Source of the DNA: Lachnospiraceae bacterium
Lineage (GTDB): Bacteria; Bacillota; Clostridia; Lachnospirales; Lachnospiraceae
Length of the DNA stretch: 64,000 nucleotides
NCBI GenBank assembly: GCA_900766925.1
Contig: CAAFXG010000389.1
Coordinates: forward strand, 1-64,000
Reading direction: 5' to 3'
How positions within the stretch are numbered: the first letter of the stretch is position 1; each line of letters starts with the position of its first letter. A program made the translations under genes and the position numbers. Positions 53,431 through 62,550 of the stretch are shown piece by piece. The notes beneath the pieces are model-generated. The model was given only the letters and a program-made list of their open reading frames with translations, ran no database searches and was not told the origin of the DNA.

Positions 53431-53484
53431 CGACGATAGGATCCCGATTGATGAAATCAATCGAGTCAATACAAATTATACAAG
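53431..53484 (+). repeat. Dispersed palindromic repeat, 54-nt copy C
   Basis: It contains GATTGAT-GAA-ATCAATC at 53446-53462 and is nearly identical to the reverse complement of 17951-18004. Its end lies 11 nt before the start codon of the HAD gene, so it supplies most of that gene's leader. Confidence 0.8.
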
Positions 53485-53495
53485 AGGAATATATT

Positions 53496-54308
53496 ATGAC
53501 AGATGATAAAAAGATTTTGGTGCTGGATATAGATGGAACTCTGGTTAATTCAAATAAAGTAATAACACCTGAAACTAAGAAATATCTTAACCTGATTCAG
53601 GAGCAGGGACATATAGTTGCACTTGCATCAGGAAGACCATATCCGGGGATGAAGGCATACGCCAGGGAAATTGGTCTTGACAGATTTGGAGGTTATGCAA
53701 TTTCCTTTAACGGAGCAATGGTAATTGAATGTGCAACAGGTAATACAATTTTCACAAAGTCAGTTTCAAAAAGCCTGGTCGGGAAGATTTATAGTTATGC
53801 GATAGAAAATCACATTGGAATGGTTACATACAGAAATGATGTTGTAATAACGGGAACGGAAATAGATGACTACATGGAGTATGAAGCCAGACTGAATAAC
53901 ATGGCTCTTAGGCGGGTTGATGATTTTGTAAAAGAAGTAGATTTTGATGTGGCAAAATGTCTTCTGACGGCTGAGCCTGATAGGGCGGCGCAGTGTGAAA
54001 AGGAGTTATATGAAATGCTTTCGCCTGACTTGAATGTATTCAGGTCGGAGCCGTATTTCATTGAGATTACTGCAAAGGGCGTTGATAAGGCTGAAACTAT
54101 AGACAGCTTACTTAAGATAATAGGGATTCCGCATTCAAATTCAATTTGCTGTGGGGATGGATTTAATGATCTGACCATGGTTAAATACGGAGCTGTTGGA
54201 GTTGCGATGGACAATGCACAGCAGATTGTCAAGGACAGTGCCGATTATATCACAGCATCCTGCGATGATGATGGCATAGTTGAAGTTATTAAGAAGTTTA
54301 TTTTGTAG
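53496..54308 (+). CDS. Cof-type HAD-superfamily phosphatase
   Basis: This 270-residue HAD hydrolase with a C2 cap has nucleophile motif I ILVLDIDGTLVNS at residues 7-19, motif II LASGRPYPG near 46-54, motif III Lys in the GVDKAETIDSLL region and motif IV CCGDGFNDLTMVKYG near 214-228. Such enzymes dephosphorylate sugar phosphates, FMN or similar metabolites; the substrate is not deducible. The start at ATG 53496 follows AAGAGGAA. An ATG further upstream (53451) lies in the palindromic repeat and is rejected. Confidence 0.95.
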   Translation: MTDDKKILVLDIDGTLVNSNKVITPETKKYLNLIQEQGHIVALASGRPYPGMKAYAREIGLDRFGGYAISFNGAMVIECATGNTIFTKSVSKSLVGKIYSYAIENHIGMVTYRNDVVITGTEIDDYMEYEARLNNMALRRVDDFVKEVDFDVAKCLLTAEPDRAAQCEKELYEMLSPDLNVFRSEPYFIEITAKGVDKAETIDSLLKIIGIPHSNSICCGDGFNDLTMVKYGAVGVAMDNAQQIVKDSADYITASCDDDGIVEVIKKFIL

Positions 54309-54359
54309 ATATATTGAAAAAGTTAAGCTTGGTTTTATTTTTTATTCAGGGGTATTGAT

Positions 54360-56702
54360 ATGGGTAAGGTTAGAATGTCTACAAAGGCCGATGTTTTGCT
54401 TGGCCTTAAGGATATTGTCAAAAAGTCATATATTGAAGATATGCTTATTTTTGGCGTAAAGGATTTTTTGCATGGCAAGGCTATGGTTTTTCATGAAATT
54501 TCTGAGTACTTTAAAGGCACAGAAATCGTAGTAAGAAGTTCGTCTGTCAATGAGGACAGCGAGAAATTTTCCAATGCGGGACACTTTAAAAGTGTCCTTA
54601 ATGTTGATTCGTCAGACTATGATAAGGTATGCGATGCTATTACTGAGGTAATGAATTCATATATTGATGGTGAAGTTACTGACGAGGCTCTGAAGACTAT
54701 AATGGATGAGCAGATTCTTGTACAAAGACAGGCTGTGGATGTGGAGATTTCCGGTGTGGTTTTCACCAGAGACATAATTTATAACAGACCGTACTACATG
54801 ATAACATACGATGATAACGGAAGTACGGATTCTGTTACCGGAGGAATGGGTGGAAAAACAAAATGGATAGCACATAATGCATCCAGGGAATTTATTGATT
54901 TGAGATTTCTTGAGCTTATTAATGCAGTAAGGGAGATTGAAGCAATTTTTGATGAAATTGAAGCTTTGGATATAGAGTTTGCGATTGACAGCAATGACAG
55001 GATTATAATTTTTCAGGTACGCCCTCTTGCTGCTGTTATTGGAAAGAAATGTCCGATGAGTGACAGAGAATTTATTGATACAAAGGCTTATGCGAAGTGT
55101 AGTTATCTTGATACAAGTCATATTCTTTCTGATATGGCATTCTGGAATCCTGCAGAGATGATAGGGACTAACCCGAGACCCCTTGATTATTCTCTTTACA
55201 GAGAATTGATTACAGAAAGTATCTGGAGCGAGGGAATAAGTAAGCTTGGATATAATTATGTCGATAAAGAGCTTATGCAGAAAATTGGCAATAAGCCATA
55301 CATATCGATAGATTATACATTCAGAGGTCTGACACCGGCAAATATTTCCGATTTTCTAAAGGACAAATTATACAATTATTATGAGGAACAACTGAAGGCT
55401 GACAAAACAGCGCATGATAAGATTGAGTTTGAAATAATATTTAACACCTTTGATTTTACAACCGAGAAGAGACTTGCCAAGCTGGCAGACAGTGGCTTTA
55501 GTGATAGTGAGATTAAGGAAATAAGAGATTCTCTGTTTGATATATGTCAGGATACTCTGTCCAATTTTGATGAAATATGTGCTGCGGATACACAAAGCCT
55601 TGAAAGGATGACCGCATTAAGGCATGATGTCAGACATAATTCTCCCTTATCCGAAACCAATACAATGAAGCTGTATAAGTACATCCTTCAATTGGTTGAG
55701 TCGATTAAAAGGGATGGTATGCCGCAGTTTACAAGACAGGCCAGGTGTGCATTTATTGCCAGAAGCTTCTGCAGGACCCTGGTTGAGGCCGGATATTTTT
55801 CACAGGACGAAATGGATTCGTTTATGCTGACCATTTCAACTGTGGCATCAGAATTTGAAAAGGACTTTGATAAATATTGTCACGGGGAAATGACAAGGGA
55901 GGATTTTAATCATCTGTATGGACATCTCAGAATAGGAACCTATGATATACGTACGGATTGTTACAGACATAAGCAGTTTGATGTCGATAACGTGCCGAGA
56001 AAGCCTGGGAGAAATAATCAGAGGGAAGCCAAGCTTTTGGATTATAATAAATTATCAAGGGCATTGAAGGATACAGGCTTACAGATTAAACCTGAAAAGT
56101 TTATTGATTTCATAGTAAAGGCTACCAAGAACAGGGAGTATTTTAAGTTTGAATTTACCAAATCCTTAAGTCTCATTCTGGATATTATAATTAAGCTCGG
56201 AGATGTTCTTGGAATTGCAAGGGAAGACATGTCTTATCTTGAGATACAGGATCTTATGAGCTATCACAGCAGGGATTCGTATATCCAGATTATACAGACA
56301 AGAAGGACAATTTATCATTCAAACACATATCTTGAATTGCCGGATGTTATTTTTAACGTGGGTGATATCGACGTTATAGATATAGATGAGGCAAGACCTA
56401 ATTTCATTACAAATAAAACAGTTTGTGCAGACCTTGTTTTGCTTGATGAAAATGATACGGCAGATATTGAGGGCAAGATAGTTGTCCTGAAAAAGGCTGA
56501 CCCGGGATATGACTGGATATTTGCCAAGAATATTGCAGGCTTTATAACCAAATATGGTGGTGCGGCCTCGCATATGGCAATCAGATGTGCGGAATTCGGA
56601 ATACCGGCTGCCATAGGCTGTGGGGAAAAAATATATCGGAACGTTGTCGAAATGAGGCACGTTGAGCTTAATTGCTCAGAGGGAAGAATTATTGAAAAGT
56701 AG
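54360..56702 (+). CDS. PEP-synthase/PPDK-like phosphotransferase with an atypical middle region
   Basis: This 780-residue protein has the two ends of the PEP synthase family. An ATP-grasp nucleotide-binding domain (about 55-230; EIVVRSSSVNEDSEKFSNAGHF, QRQAVDVEISGVVFTRD, FQVRPL) is followed much later by the swivelling phosphohistidine domain at the C-terminus (KYGGAASHMAIRCAEFGIPAAIGCG near 735-759, with the catalytic His). The large PEP/pyruvate TIM barrel is not recognisable; a long helical region occupies about 240-680. The N-terminus (MSTKADVLLGLKDIVKKSYI) is of the type found in PEP-utilising enzymes of surface-polysaccharide loci and in rifampin phosphotransferase-like proteins. The acceptor is unknown. 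A HAD phosphatase precedes it and an alpha/beta hydrolase follows. Confidence 0.85.
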   Translation: MGKVRMSTKADVLLGLKDIVKKSYIEDMLIFGVKDFLHGKAMVFHEISEYFKGTEIVVRSSSVNEDSEKFSNAGHFKSVLNVDSSDYDKVCDAITEVMNSYIDGEVTDEALKTIMDEQILVQRQAVDVEISGVVFTRDIIYNRPYYMITYDDNGSTDSVTGGMGGKTKWIAHNASREFIDLRFLELINAVREIEAIFDEIEALDIEFAIDSNDRIIIFQVRPLAAVIGKKCPMSDREFIDTKAYAKCSYLDTSHILSDMAFWNPAEMIGTNPRPLDYSLYRELITESIWSEGISKLGYNYVDKELMQKIGNKPYISIDYTFRGLTPANISDFLKDKLYNYYEEQLKADKTAHDKIEFEIIFNTFDFTTEKRLAKLADSGFSDSEIKEIRDSLFDICQDTLSNFDEICAADTQSLERMTALRHDVRHNSPLSETNTMKLYKYILQLVESIKRDGMPQFTRQARCAFIARSFCRTLVEAGYFSQDEMDSFMLTISTVASEFEKDFDKYCHGEMTREDFNHLYGHLRIGTYDIRTDCYRHKQFDVDNVPRKPGRNNQREAKLLDYNKLSRALKDTGLQIKPEKFIDFIVKATKNREYFKFEFTKSLSLILDIIIKLGDVLGIAREDMSYLEIQDLMSYHSRDSYIQIIQTRRTIYHSNTYLELPDVIFNVGDIDVIDIDEARPNFITNKTVCADLVLLDENDTADIEGKIVVLKKADPGYDWIFAKNIAGFITKYGGAASHMAIRCAEFGIPAAIGCGEKIYRNVVEMRHVELNCSEGRIIEK

Positions 56703-56743
56703 CAGAAAATGGTTTGCATTGTTATGTTTTGGAGGACATATTT

Positions 56744-57295
56744 ATGGTTCAAAAGGGCAAAAAGCTTTTGGTTATGTTTCCGGGAAGGAATTATAGCTGT
56801 GATAAGCCTCTTTTATATTACGCAGGCAAAATATTTGAGAAAAGAGGATATGAGGTTGTTCGCCTTGATTATAACTACAGACTGAAGGGGAATAGAGATG
56901 ATATAAGGGGACTGATAGAGGAAGCCAAAAGTTATGTTGGAGAGCAGCTTGCCAATATTGCCTTTGTCGGTTATGAGGATGTTGTATTCCTGTCCAAAAG
57001 TATGGGAACGGCACTGGCGGGTTACTTCGAAAATTTATTTGGAATAAGAGTAAGACATATTTTCCTTACGCCGGTCCCGGAGGCACTTAAATACATGCAC
57101 AGAGGTAGATGTATAGTTGTTGCAGGCAAAGATGACAGAATTTTAGACAGTCGCAGATTAAAAATATATTGTGTAGAACAGGACATTGCCCTAAAGCAAT
57201 TTGACGAGGTTGGACATTCGCTGGAGCATGAGGAGGATATGAATAAAACCTTTGCCATTCTCATGGTTATGATACGCCTGTACAAGGAGTTTTAA
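56744..57295 (+). CDS. Small alpha/beta hydrolase-like protein
   Basis: This 183-residue protein has an alpha/beta-hydrolase pattern: an N-terminal KKLLVMFPGRNYSCDKPLLYY, the nucleophile elbow VVFLSKSMGTALAG near residues 84-97 (S-x-S-x-G in place of G-x-S-x-G), a possible acid Asp in VVAGKDDRIL near 129-138 and a C-terminal His in DEVGHSLEHE. The triad order Ser-Asp-His is thus conserved. The protein is short for the fold and lacks a lid. Its substrate is unknown. The start is ATG 56744 after GGAGGA, 41 bp behind the PEP-synthase-like gene, so they are probably co-transcribed. Confidence 0.8.
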   Translation: MVQKGKKLLVMFPGRNYSCDKPLLYYAGKIFEKRGYEVVRLDYNYRLKGNRDDIRGLIEEAKSYVGEQLANIAFVGYEDVVFLSKSMGTALAGYFENLFGIRVRHIFLTPVPEALKYMHRGRCIVVAGKDDRILDSRRLKIYCVEQDIALKQFDEVGHSLEHEEDMNKTFAILMVMIRLYKEF

Positions 57296-57324
57296 TTGAT
57301 TTAATATATGTGATGGTGTATAAT
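57296..57324 (+). promoter_or_regulatory. Promoter upstream of the bactofilin gene
   Basis: TTGATT at 57296-57301 and TATAAT at 57319-57324 are spaced by 17 nt. It begins directly after the alpha/beta hydrolase stop and marks the start of the bactofilin-pyrH-frr-uppS run. Confidence 0.7.
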
Positions 57325-57361
57325 GAAATCTGGTAATGTCAAAATATGAAGGAGGATAAAA

Positions 57362-58534
57362 ATGGGTTTCTTTAAGGATTTTAAAAGAGACTTTGCACAG
57401 GCTGTTAATGAGCTTATGCCGGACAGGGATGAGCTTGGTGCAGAGTATGATGACGAGGATATGGTCAATACATTCGATGAGAATGATAACATGGATATCG
57501 CTCCTGAGGATATGTTAGAGAGTCTGGATGATTTTTCTATAGAGAATTTTCAAAATGAGCAGCCAAGAGATGATTATGAAGCTTCGAACTTTGAAGAGGA
57601 AAATGATGATACCCTGGAGAGCGAAGGACAGGAAGAGCTTTTTAATATACCGGATGCTGAGGTGATTAGTGATCCGGAGGAAGAACAGATGGATACGTTG
57701 TCAGAGGAGGAAGAAGCACTTCCCGAGACGGAGCTTTTGGTGGCGGAAGCCATGGAAGAGGAGCCGGATGCCGATGAAGCTTCCGATGTTGATGCTTCGG
57801 AAGAGAAAACAGAAGACGAGTTAATATCACTTGACAATCTTGATGAAGAAAATATGCTCGAAAATTCAGAGGATGCACTTGCAACCGAAACACTGCAGCC
57901 GGAAGCAGTGTCCGAAGAACTCCAGAATGTAAACTTGAATCAGGATGTAATGGAGGCCTTCTCAAAGCGTGAGGAGGAGCATAATTCTTCCGGTGAGGAT
58001 GAAGAATTAGGTTATGATATGGAGGCAAACAAAATGGCAGAGGTTGAAGCTAAAGCCCTTGAAAGGGAACAGGATATTGACAGTATTTTAGCTGATGATA
58101 CCACATACGTAACTAAGGGAACCACAATCAAGGGAGATATTGATACCGATGGTGGAATTGATATTATAGGTGCTGTACAAGGTAACGTAAGCTGTGGAGG
58201 AAAGCTTATTGTCGGAGGAACAATAACCGGCAATGTAAACGCAGGTGAGATATATGCTAATGCGGCTAAGCTTGAAGGTGAGGTTACTGCTGAGGGAAGC
58301 GTTAAGATTGGTGTTGGTTCAGTTGTTGTGGGTAATGTTTCTGCAACTTCTGCAGTCATTGCGGGGGCAGTTAACGGAGATATAGATGTTCATGGTCCGG
58401 TAATCGTAGATTCCACAGCCGTAATTATGGGTAATATCAAGTCAAGGTCTGTACAGATTAATAATGGAGCAGTAATTGAGGGCTTTTGTTCTCAATGCTA
58501 CTCAGAGATAGATGTAAAAAGTTTTTTTGAGTAG
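57362..58534 (+). CDS. Bactofilin with a long acidic N-terminal extension
   Basis: Bactofilins are polymer-forming cytoskeletal proteins built from a right-handed beta-helix. The C-terminal 140 residues (about 245-385) show the helix repeat pattern: TTIKGDIDTDGGIDIIGAVQGNV, GGKLIVGGTITGNVN, KLEGEVTAEGSVKIGVGSVVVGNVS and IVDSTAVIMGNI. The first 240 residues are extremely acidic and low-complexity (EEEQMDTLSEEEEALPETE and similar) after a short basic leader MGFFKDFKRDFAQAVNEL. That leader resembles an amphipathic membrane-binding helix. The total of 390 residues is more than twice the usual bactofilin length. The gene occupies the place where tsf is often found, before pyrH. Confidence 0.92.
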   Translation: MGFFKDFKRDFAQAVNELMPDRDELGAEYDDEDMVNTFDENDNMDIAPEDMLESLDDFSIENFQNEQPRDDYEASNFEEENDDTLESEGQEELFNIPDAEVISDPEEEQMDTLSEEEEALPETELLVAEAMEEEPDADEASDVDASEEKTEDELISLDNLDEENMLENSEDALATETLQPEAVSEELQNVNLNQDVMEAFSKREEEHNSSGEDEELGYDMEANKMAEVEAKALEREQDIDSILADDTTYVTKGTTIKGDIDTDGGIDIIGAVQGNVSCGGKLIVGGTITGNVNAGEIYANAAKLEGEVTAEGSVKIGVGSVVVGNVSATSAVIAGAVNGDIDVHGPVIVDSTAVIMGNIKSRSVQINNGAVIEGFCSQCYSEIDVKSFFE

Positions 58535-58544
58535 GAGAAGGCAT

Positions 58545-59249
58545 ATGGAAATGAACAGAATTTTACTAAAACTTTCCGGAGAGGCATTAGCCGGTGACAA
58601 AAAGACAGGCTTCGACGAAGCTACGGTTATCGGTGTTGCAAAGCAGGTAAAAGAGGTGCTTGACAGGAAAATCCAGGTAAGTATTGTTATCGGTGGAGGA
58701 AACTTCTGGAGAGGGAGAACCTCCGAGAATATGGACAGAGTAAAGGCCGACCAGATAGGTATGCTTGCAACTGTCATGAATTGTATTTATACAGCGGATA
58801 TGTTCAGGACTGTAGGAATAAAGACACACATAATGACACCGTTTGCATGTGGAAGCATGACGGAGTTATTTGATAAGGATAAGGCAATAAGCTACCTCGA
58901 AAACGGTGAGGTGGTGTTCTTTGCAGGGGGTACAGGTCATCCTTATTTTTCAACGGATACAGCTACTGTTTTGATGGCTATAGAGGTATGTGCAGATGTT
59001 ATTTTATCTGCTAAGGCAATAGATGGAGTATATGACAGTGATCCAAAGCTTAATCCTGAGGCTAAGAAGTATGACAGTATAGCCATAAGAGAAATCGTTG
59101 ACAATAAGCTTGGGGTAATTGATCTTGCTTCAGCGGTTCTTGCCATGGAAAACAAAATGCCTATGATGCTGTTTGGCTTAAATGTAGAAAACAGTATTGT
59201 CAAGGCAGTAACGGGCGGATTTACAGGAACTTATGTTACTTGTGATTAA
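58545..59249 (+). CDS. pyrH: UMP kinase
   Basis: This 234-residue hexameric kinase converts UMP to UDP. Motifs are RILLKLSGEALAG at the start, IGGGNFWRGR near residues 49-58, FFAGGTGHPYFSTDTAT near 126-142 and GVYDSDPKLNP near 163. ATG 58545 follows AGGAGA; ATG 58551 is an alternative. A longer frame from 58527 overlaps bactofilin without its own site. The pyrH-frr-uppS-cdsA-dxr order is conserved in Firmicutes. Confidence 0.97.
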   Translation: MEMNRILLKLSGEALAGDKKTGFDEATVIGVAKQVKEVLDRKIQVSIVIGGGNFWRGRTSENMDRVKADQIGMLATVMNCIYTADMFRTVGIKTHIMTPFACGSMTELFDKDKAISYLENGEVVFFAGGTGHPYFSTDTATVLMAIEVCADVILSAKAIDGVYDSDPKLNPEAKKYDSIAIREIVDNKLGVIDLASAVLAMENKMPMMLFGLNVENSIVKAVTGGFTGTYVTCD

Positions 59250-59283
59250 TGCAGATAAAATATTATAAGATGGAGGAAAGAAG

Positions 59284-59829
59284 ATGTTATCACAGTATGA
59301 AAATAAAATGGAAAAGACAATAGAAAATCTCGCGTCAGAGTTTGCAAGTATAAGGGCAGGAAGAGCTAATCCACATATCCTTGACAAGCTGAGAGTTGAT
59401 TACTACGGTTCACCGACACCTATTCAGCAGGTTGCAAACGTTACTGTTCCGGAAGCAAGAACTCTTATGATACAGCCTTGGGACTCAAGCATGATTAAGG
59501 AAATAGAGAAGGCCATTATCTGCTCTGATCTTGGAGTAAACCCAAATAATGACGGAAAATCTGTAATAATCAATTTCCCTGAGCTTACTGAGGACAGAAG
59601 AAAAGAGCTTGTAAAGGATGTAAAGAAGAAGGGTGAGGCTGCAAAGGTTGCAGTTCGTAACGTAAGAAGAGATGCAAATGATGCATTAAAGAAGATGAAC
59701 AAGGCAAGCGAGATTTCTGAGGATGAATTAAAGGCAAACGAAGATAAGGTACAGAAAATCACAGACAAATATGTGGCTGATATTGACAAGAAGGTTGAAG
59801 AGAAGACAAAGGAGTTAATGACAGTATAG
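59284..59829 (+). CDS. frr: Ribosome recycling factor
   Basis: This 181-residue tRNA-mimic protein separates post-termination ribosomes together with EF-G. It has ENLASEFASIRAGRANPHILDKLRVDYYG near residues 15-43, the three-helix bundle with RRKELVKDVKKKGEAAKVAVRNVRRDAND near 102-130, and a Lys-rich end. It starts after TGGAGGAAAG. The stop overlaps the uppS GTG start. Confidence 0.98.
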   Translation: MLSQYENKMEKTIENLASEFASIRAGRANPHILDKLRVDYYGSPTPIQQVANVTVPEARTLMIQPWDSSMIKEIEKAIICSDLGVNPNNDGKSVIINFPELTEDRRKELVKDVKKKGEAAKVAVRNVRRDANDALKKMNKASEISEDELKANEDKVQKITDKYVADIDKKVEEKTKELMTV

Positions 59830-60557
59830 TGAAGCGTATTATAGACGGAGAAGAACTTAATGTTCCTGAGCATGTTGCCATTATAATGGATGGCAATGGA
59901 AGATGGGCAAAGAAACGCCACATGATGCGTAATTTTGGACATAAGGCGGGAGCAAAGGTTGTTGAGCAGATGTGTGAGGATGCATACAATATTGGTGTGA
60001 AATATCTTACAGTATATGCATTTTCCACTGAAAACTGGAAGCGTTCGGTTGAAGAGGTAACAGGAATTATGAATCTTCTTAGAAGCTATCTTACAGATTG
60101 TATCGAGAGGGCTTCTAAGAATAATATGAGAGTCAGGGTTATTGGCGACAGGACTGCGCTTGACGCAGACATAGTTGAAAGAATTACAGAGCTTGAAACC
60201 AAAACAGCGGGTTATGATGGCTTGCAGTTTACAATTGCGTTGAACTATGGTGGCAGAGATGAAATAAGACGTGCTGTTTCGCGTATGGCAGACGATGTAA
60301 AATGCGGAAGAATAAGCTCTGACAGCATTGATGAGCAGCTTATTTCTTCTTATCTTGATACAAGAGATATTCCTGACCCGGATCTGCTTATAAGAACAAG
60401 TGGTGAATTGAGACTGTCTAATTTCCTGACATGGCAGCTTGCCTATACGGAGTTTTATTTTACAGATGTGCTGTGGCCGGACTTTACGGTCGAAGATTTA
60501 AAGGATGCTATCAGATATTATAATGGCAGAGACAGAAGATATGGTGGGGTAAAATAG
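59829..60557 (+). CDS. uppS: Isoprenyl transferase (undecaprenyl diphosphate synthase)
   Basis: This 242-residue cis-prenyltransferase makes the C55 carrier that mraY uses. It has HVAIIMDGNGRWAKKRHMMRNFGHKAG near residues 15-41 (catalytic Asp and substrate loop), VKYLTVYAFSTENWKR near 57-72 and PDPDLLIRTSGELRLSNFLTWQLAYTEFYF near 185. The start is GTG 59829 overlapping the frr stop. Confidence 0.97.
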   Translation: MKRIIDGEELNVPEHVAIIMDGNGRWAKKRHMMRNFGHKAGAKVVEQMCEDAYNIGVKYLTVYAFSTENWKRSVEEVTGIMNLLRSYLTDCIERASKNNMRVRVIGDRTALDADIVERITELETKTAGYDGLQFTIALNYGGRDEIRRAVSRMADDVKCGRISSDSIDEQLISSYLDTRDIPDPDLLIRTSGELRLSNFLTWQLAYTEFYFTDVLWPDFTVEDLKDAIRYYNGRDRRYGGVK

Positions 60558-60558
60558 T

Positions 60559-61371
60559 TTGAAGACAAGGGTAATAAGCGGTACGGTTCTTACTGTACTC
60601 ACAATTGCAGTTTTATATATTGGTGGATATGTAACCGGAGCTACAATGCTTCTTTTATCCATGGGAGGCGTTTTTGAGATTCTCCGTGTGTACAAAATTC
60701 ATAACTCGGCGTTAGCTGTTGTTACATATATAGCAACAGCAGTTTATTATGGACTTTTGTTTTTTGATTTAAAACAATTTATCATTCCATTTATTCTGGT
60801 GTTTATCTTGTCTGTTCTTGCTGTGTATGTGCTTACATTTCCAAGGTTTGACGATAAACAGACCTTCGCAGCAATTGTATCCTTTTTTTATGTAACTGTT
60901 ATGCTTTCGTATGTATATCAGATAAGACAGCTTAAACACGGACTTGCACTTGTTGTTATGATATTTGTAAGCTCATGGATAAATGATACCTGTGCTTATT
61001 TTACGGGAGTTTTGCTCGGCAAGCATAAGATGGCGCCTGTATTAAGTCCGAAGAAAAGTGTCGAGGGTTTAATAGGTGGAATAGTGGGAGCTGCGGTTAT
61101 CGGTGGTCTGTATGGTATATTTTTCACCAAAAAGGTATATGAATTAAATAACGGACCATTGCTTTTTGCAGCTATTGGAGCTATTGGTGCGTGTATAGCC
61201 GTTATTGGTGATTTGGCGGCTTCTGCAATTAAGAGGAATAATGATGTAAAGGATTATGGAAGACTTATTCCGGGACATGGTGGAATCATGGACCGCTTCG
61301 ACAGTATTATTTTTACGGCACCCATAATTTATTATTGCTTCATTTATATGATAGGTAACCTTGGAGGTTAA
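60559..61371 (+). CDS. cdsA: Phosphatidate cytidylyltransferase
   Basis: This 270-residue membrane enzyme makes CDP-diacylglycerol. It has about eight hydrophobic helices and the family signature SAIKRNNDVKDYGRLIPGHGGIMDRFDS near residues 222-249. It starts with TTG 60559, 1 bp after the uppS stop, and gives precursors for phosphatidylglycerol, the Lgt donor lipid. Confidence 0.96.
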   Translation: MKTRVISGTVLTVLTIAVLYIGGYVTGATMLLLSMGGVFEILRVYKIHNSALAVVTYIATAVYYGLLFFDLKQFIIPFILVFILSVLAVYVLTFPRFDDKQTFAAIVSFFYVTVMLSYVYQIRQLKHGLALVVMIFVSSWINDTCAYFTGVLLGKHKMAPVLSPKKSVEGLIGGIVGAAVIGGLYGIFFTKKVYELNNGPLLFAAIGAIGACIAVIGDLAASAIKRNNDVKDYGRLIPGHGGIMDRFDSIIFTAPIIYYCFIYMIGNLGG

Positions 61372-61375
61372 TAAG

Positions 61376-62521
61376 TTGAAGAACATAGCAATTATAGGCT
61401 CAACTGGTTCAATAGGAACACAGACTCTGGATATAGTAAGGGCTAATGATGAACTAAATGTTGTTTGTCTGGCGGCCGGCAGTAATGTTGAGCTGCTTGC
61501 AAGACAGGCAAGGGAATTTAAACCTGACATAGTAGGAATTTGGAGTGAAGACAAGGCAGTAAAGTTACGTGATGCCTTGTCTGAATTTGACATAAGGATT
61601 GTTTCTGGAATGGAAGGTCTGCTTGAGATTGCCCGTTATGAGGACGCTGATATTCTGGTAACGGCAATTGTCGGAATGATAGGAATCAGACCTACTGTCG
61701 AGGCAATAAAGGCGGGCAAGGATATTGCACTCGCTAACAAGGAAACACTTGTAACCGCAGGGCATATCATAATGCCTCTTGCAAGGGAAAAGGGAGTCAG
61801 TATACTTCCTGTGGATAGTGAACATTCTGCAATTTTTCAGTGCTTGCATGGCGAGGAAACAAATAAGATAAGCAGACTGTTAATTACAGCATCCGGTGGT
61901 CCCTTCAGAGGGAAAACTACTGAGGATTTAAGATACGTCACTGTTGAGGATGCGCTCAATCACCCTAATTGGTCAATGGGACGTAAGATAACTATAGATT
62001 CAGCAACATTGGTTAATAAGGGACTGGAGGTAATAGAAGCAAAATGGCTTTTTGATGTTGAGCCGGAGAACATAGAGGTTGTAGTACAGCCACAGAGCAT
62101 TATTCATTCAATGGTTGAATTTGAGGATGGTTCGGTTAAGGCTCAGCTTGGCACTCCTGATATGAAACTCCCTATCCAGTATGCACTTTTCTATCCTGAG
62201 AGAAGATTTCTTTCGGGTGACAGACTGGATTTTACAAGTATGTCGGGTATAATAATTGACAAACCTGATAGGGAGACGTTTAAGGGACTGGATTTCGCTT
62301 ATAATGCTATTAAGACCGGAGGCTCAATGCCGACAGTATTCAATGCAGCCAACGAAAAGGCAGTTTCTATGTTTCTTAACAGGAAAATAAGCTTTTTACG
62401 GATATATGATATAATTGAAGCCTGTATGCAGGCACATGTTTGTATAGATAATCCTTCACTGGAGGAGATTTTAGATACAGAGCAATGGGTGTATACATAT
62501 GTTGATGAACACTTAACATAA
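61376..62521 (+). CDS. dxr: 1-deoxy-D-xylulose 5-phosphate reductoisomerase
   Basis: This 381-residue enzyme performs the second step of the MEP isoprenoid pathway. It has the NADPH-binding IAIIGSTGSIGTQTL at residues 4-18, ALANKETLVTAG near 119-130, PVDSEHSAIFQ near 145-155 and the substrate loop TASGGPFRG. The start is TTG 61376 with GGAGGT 7 nt upstream; the TTG at 61361 lies before that site. With ispG downstream and uppS upstream it serves undecaprenyl synthesis. Confidence 0.96.
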   Translation: MKNIAIIGSTGSIGTQTLDIVRANDELNVVCLAAGSNVELLARQAREFKPDIVGIWSEDKAVKLRDALSEFDIRIVSGMEGLLEIARYEDADILVTAIVGMIGIRPTVEAIKAGKDIALANKETLVTAGHIIMPLAREKGVSILPVDSEHSAIFQCLHGEETNKISRLLITASGGPFRGKTTEDLRYVTVEDALNHPNWSMGRKITIDSATLVNKGLEVIEAKWLFDVEPENIEVVVQPQSIIHSMVEFEDGSVKAQLGTPDMKLPIQYALFYPERRFLSGDRLDFTSMSGIIIDKPDRETFKGLDFAYNAIKTGGSMPTVFNAANEKAVSMFLNRKISFLRIYDIIEACMQAHVCIDNPSLEEILDTEQWVYTYVDEHLT

Positions 62522-62550
62522 ATTTTGTCAGGCAGAAGGAGCTGTGATGT

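Noticed and set aside
53471..53484. ATTATAC in the 54-nt repeat as a -10 element
   Set aside because: Transcription would start at or inside the ribosome binding site of the downstream gene, and no -35 lies at proper distance, so I do not count it as a promoter despite its conservation in both copies.
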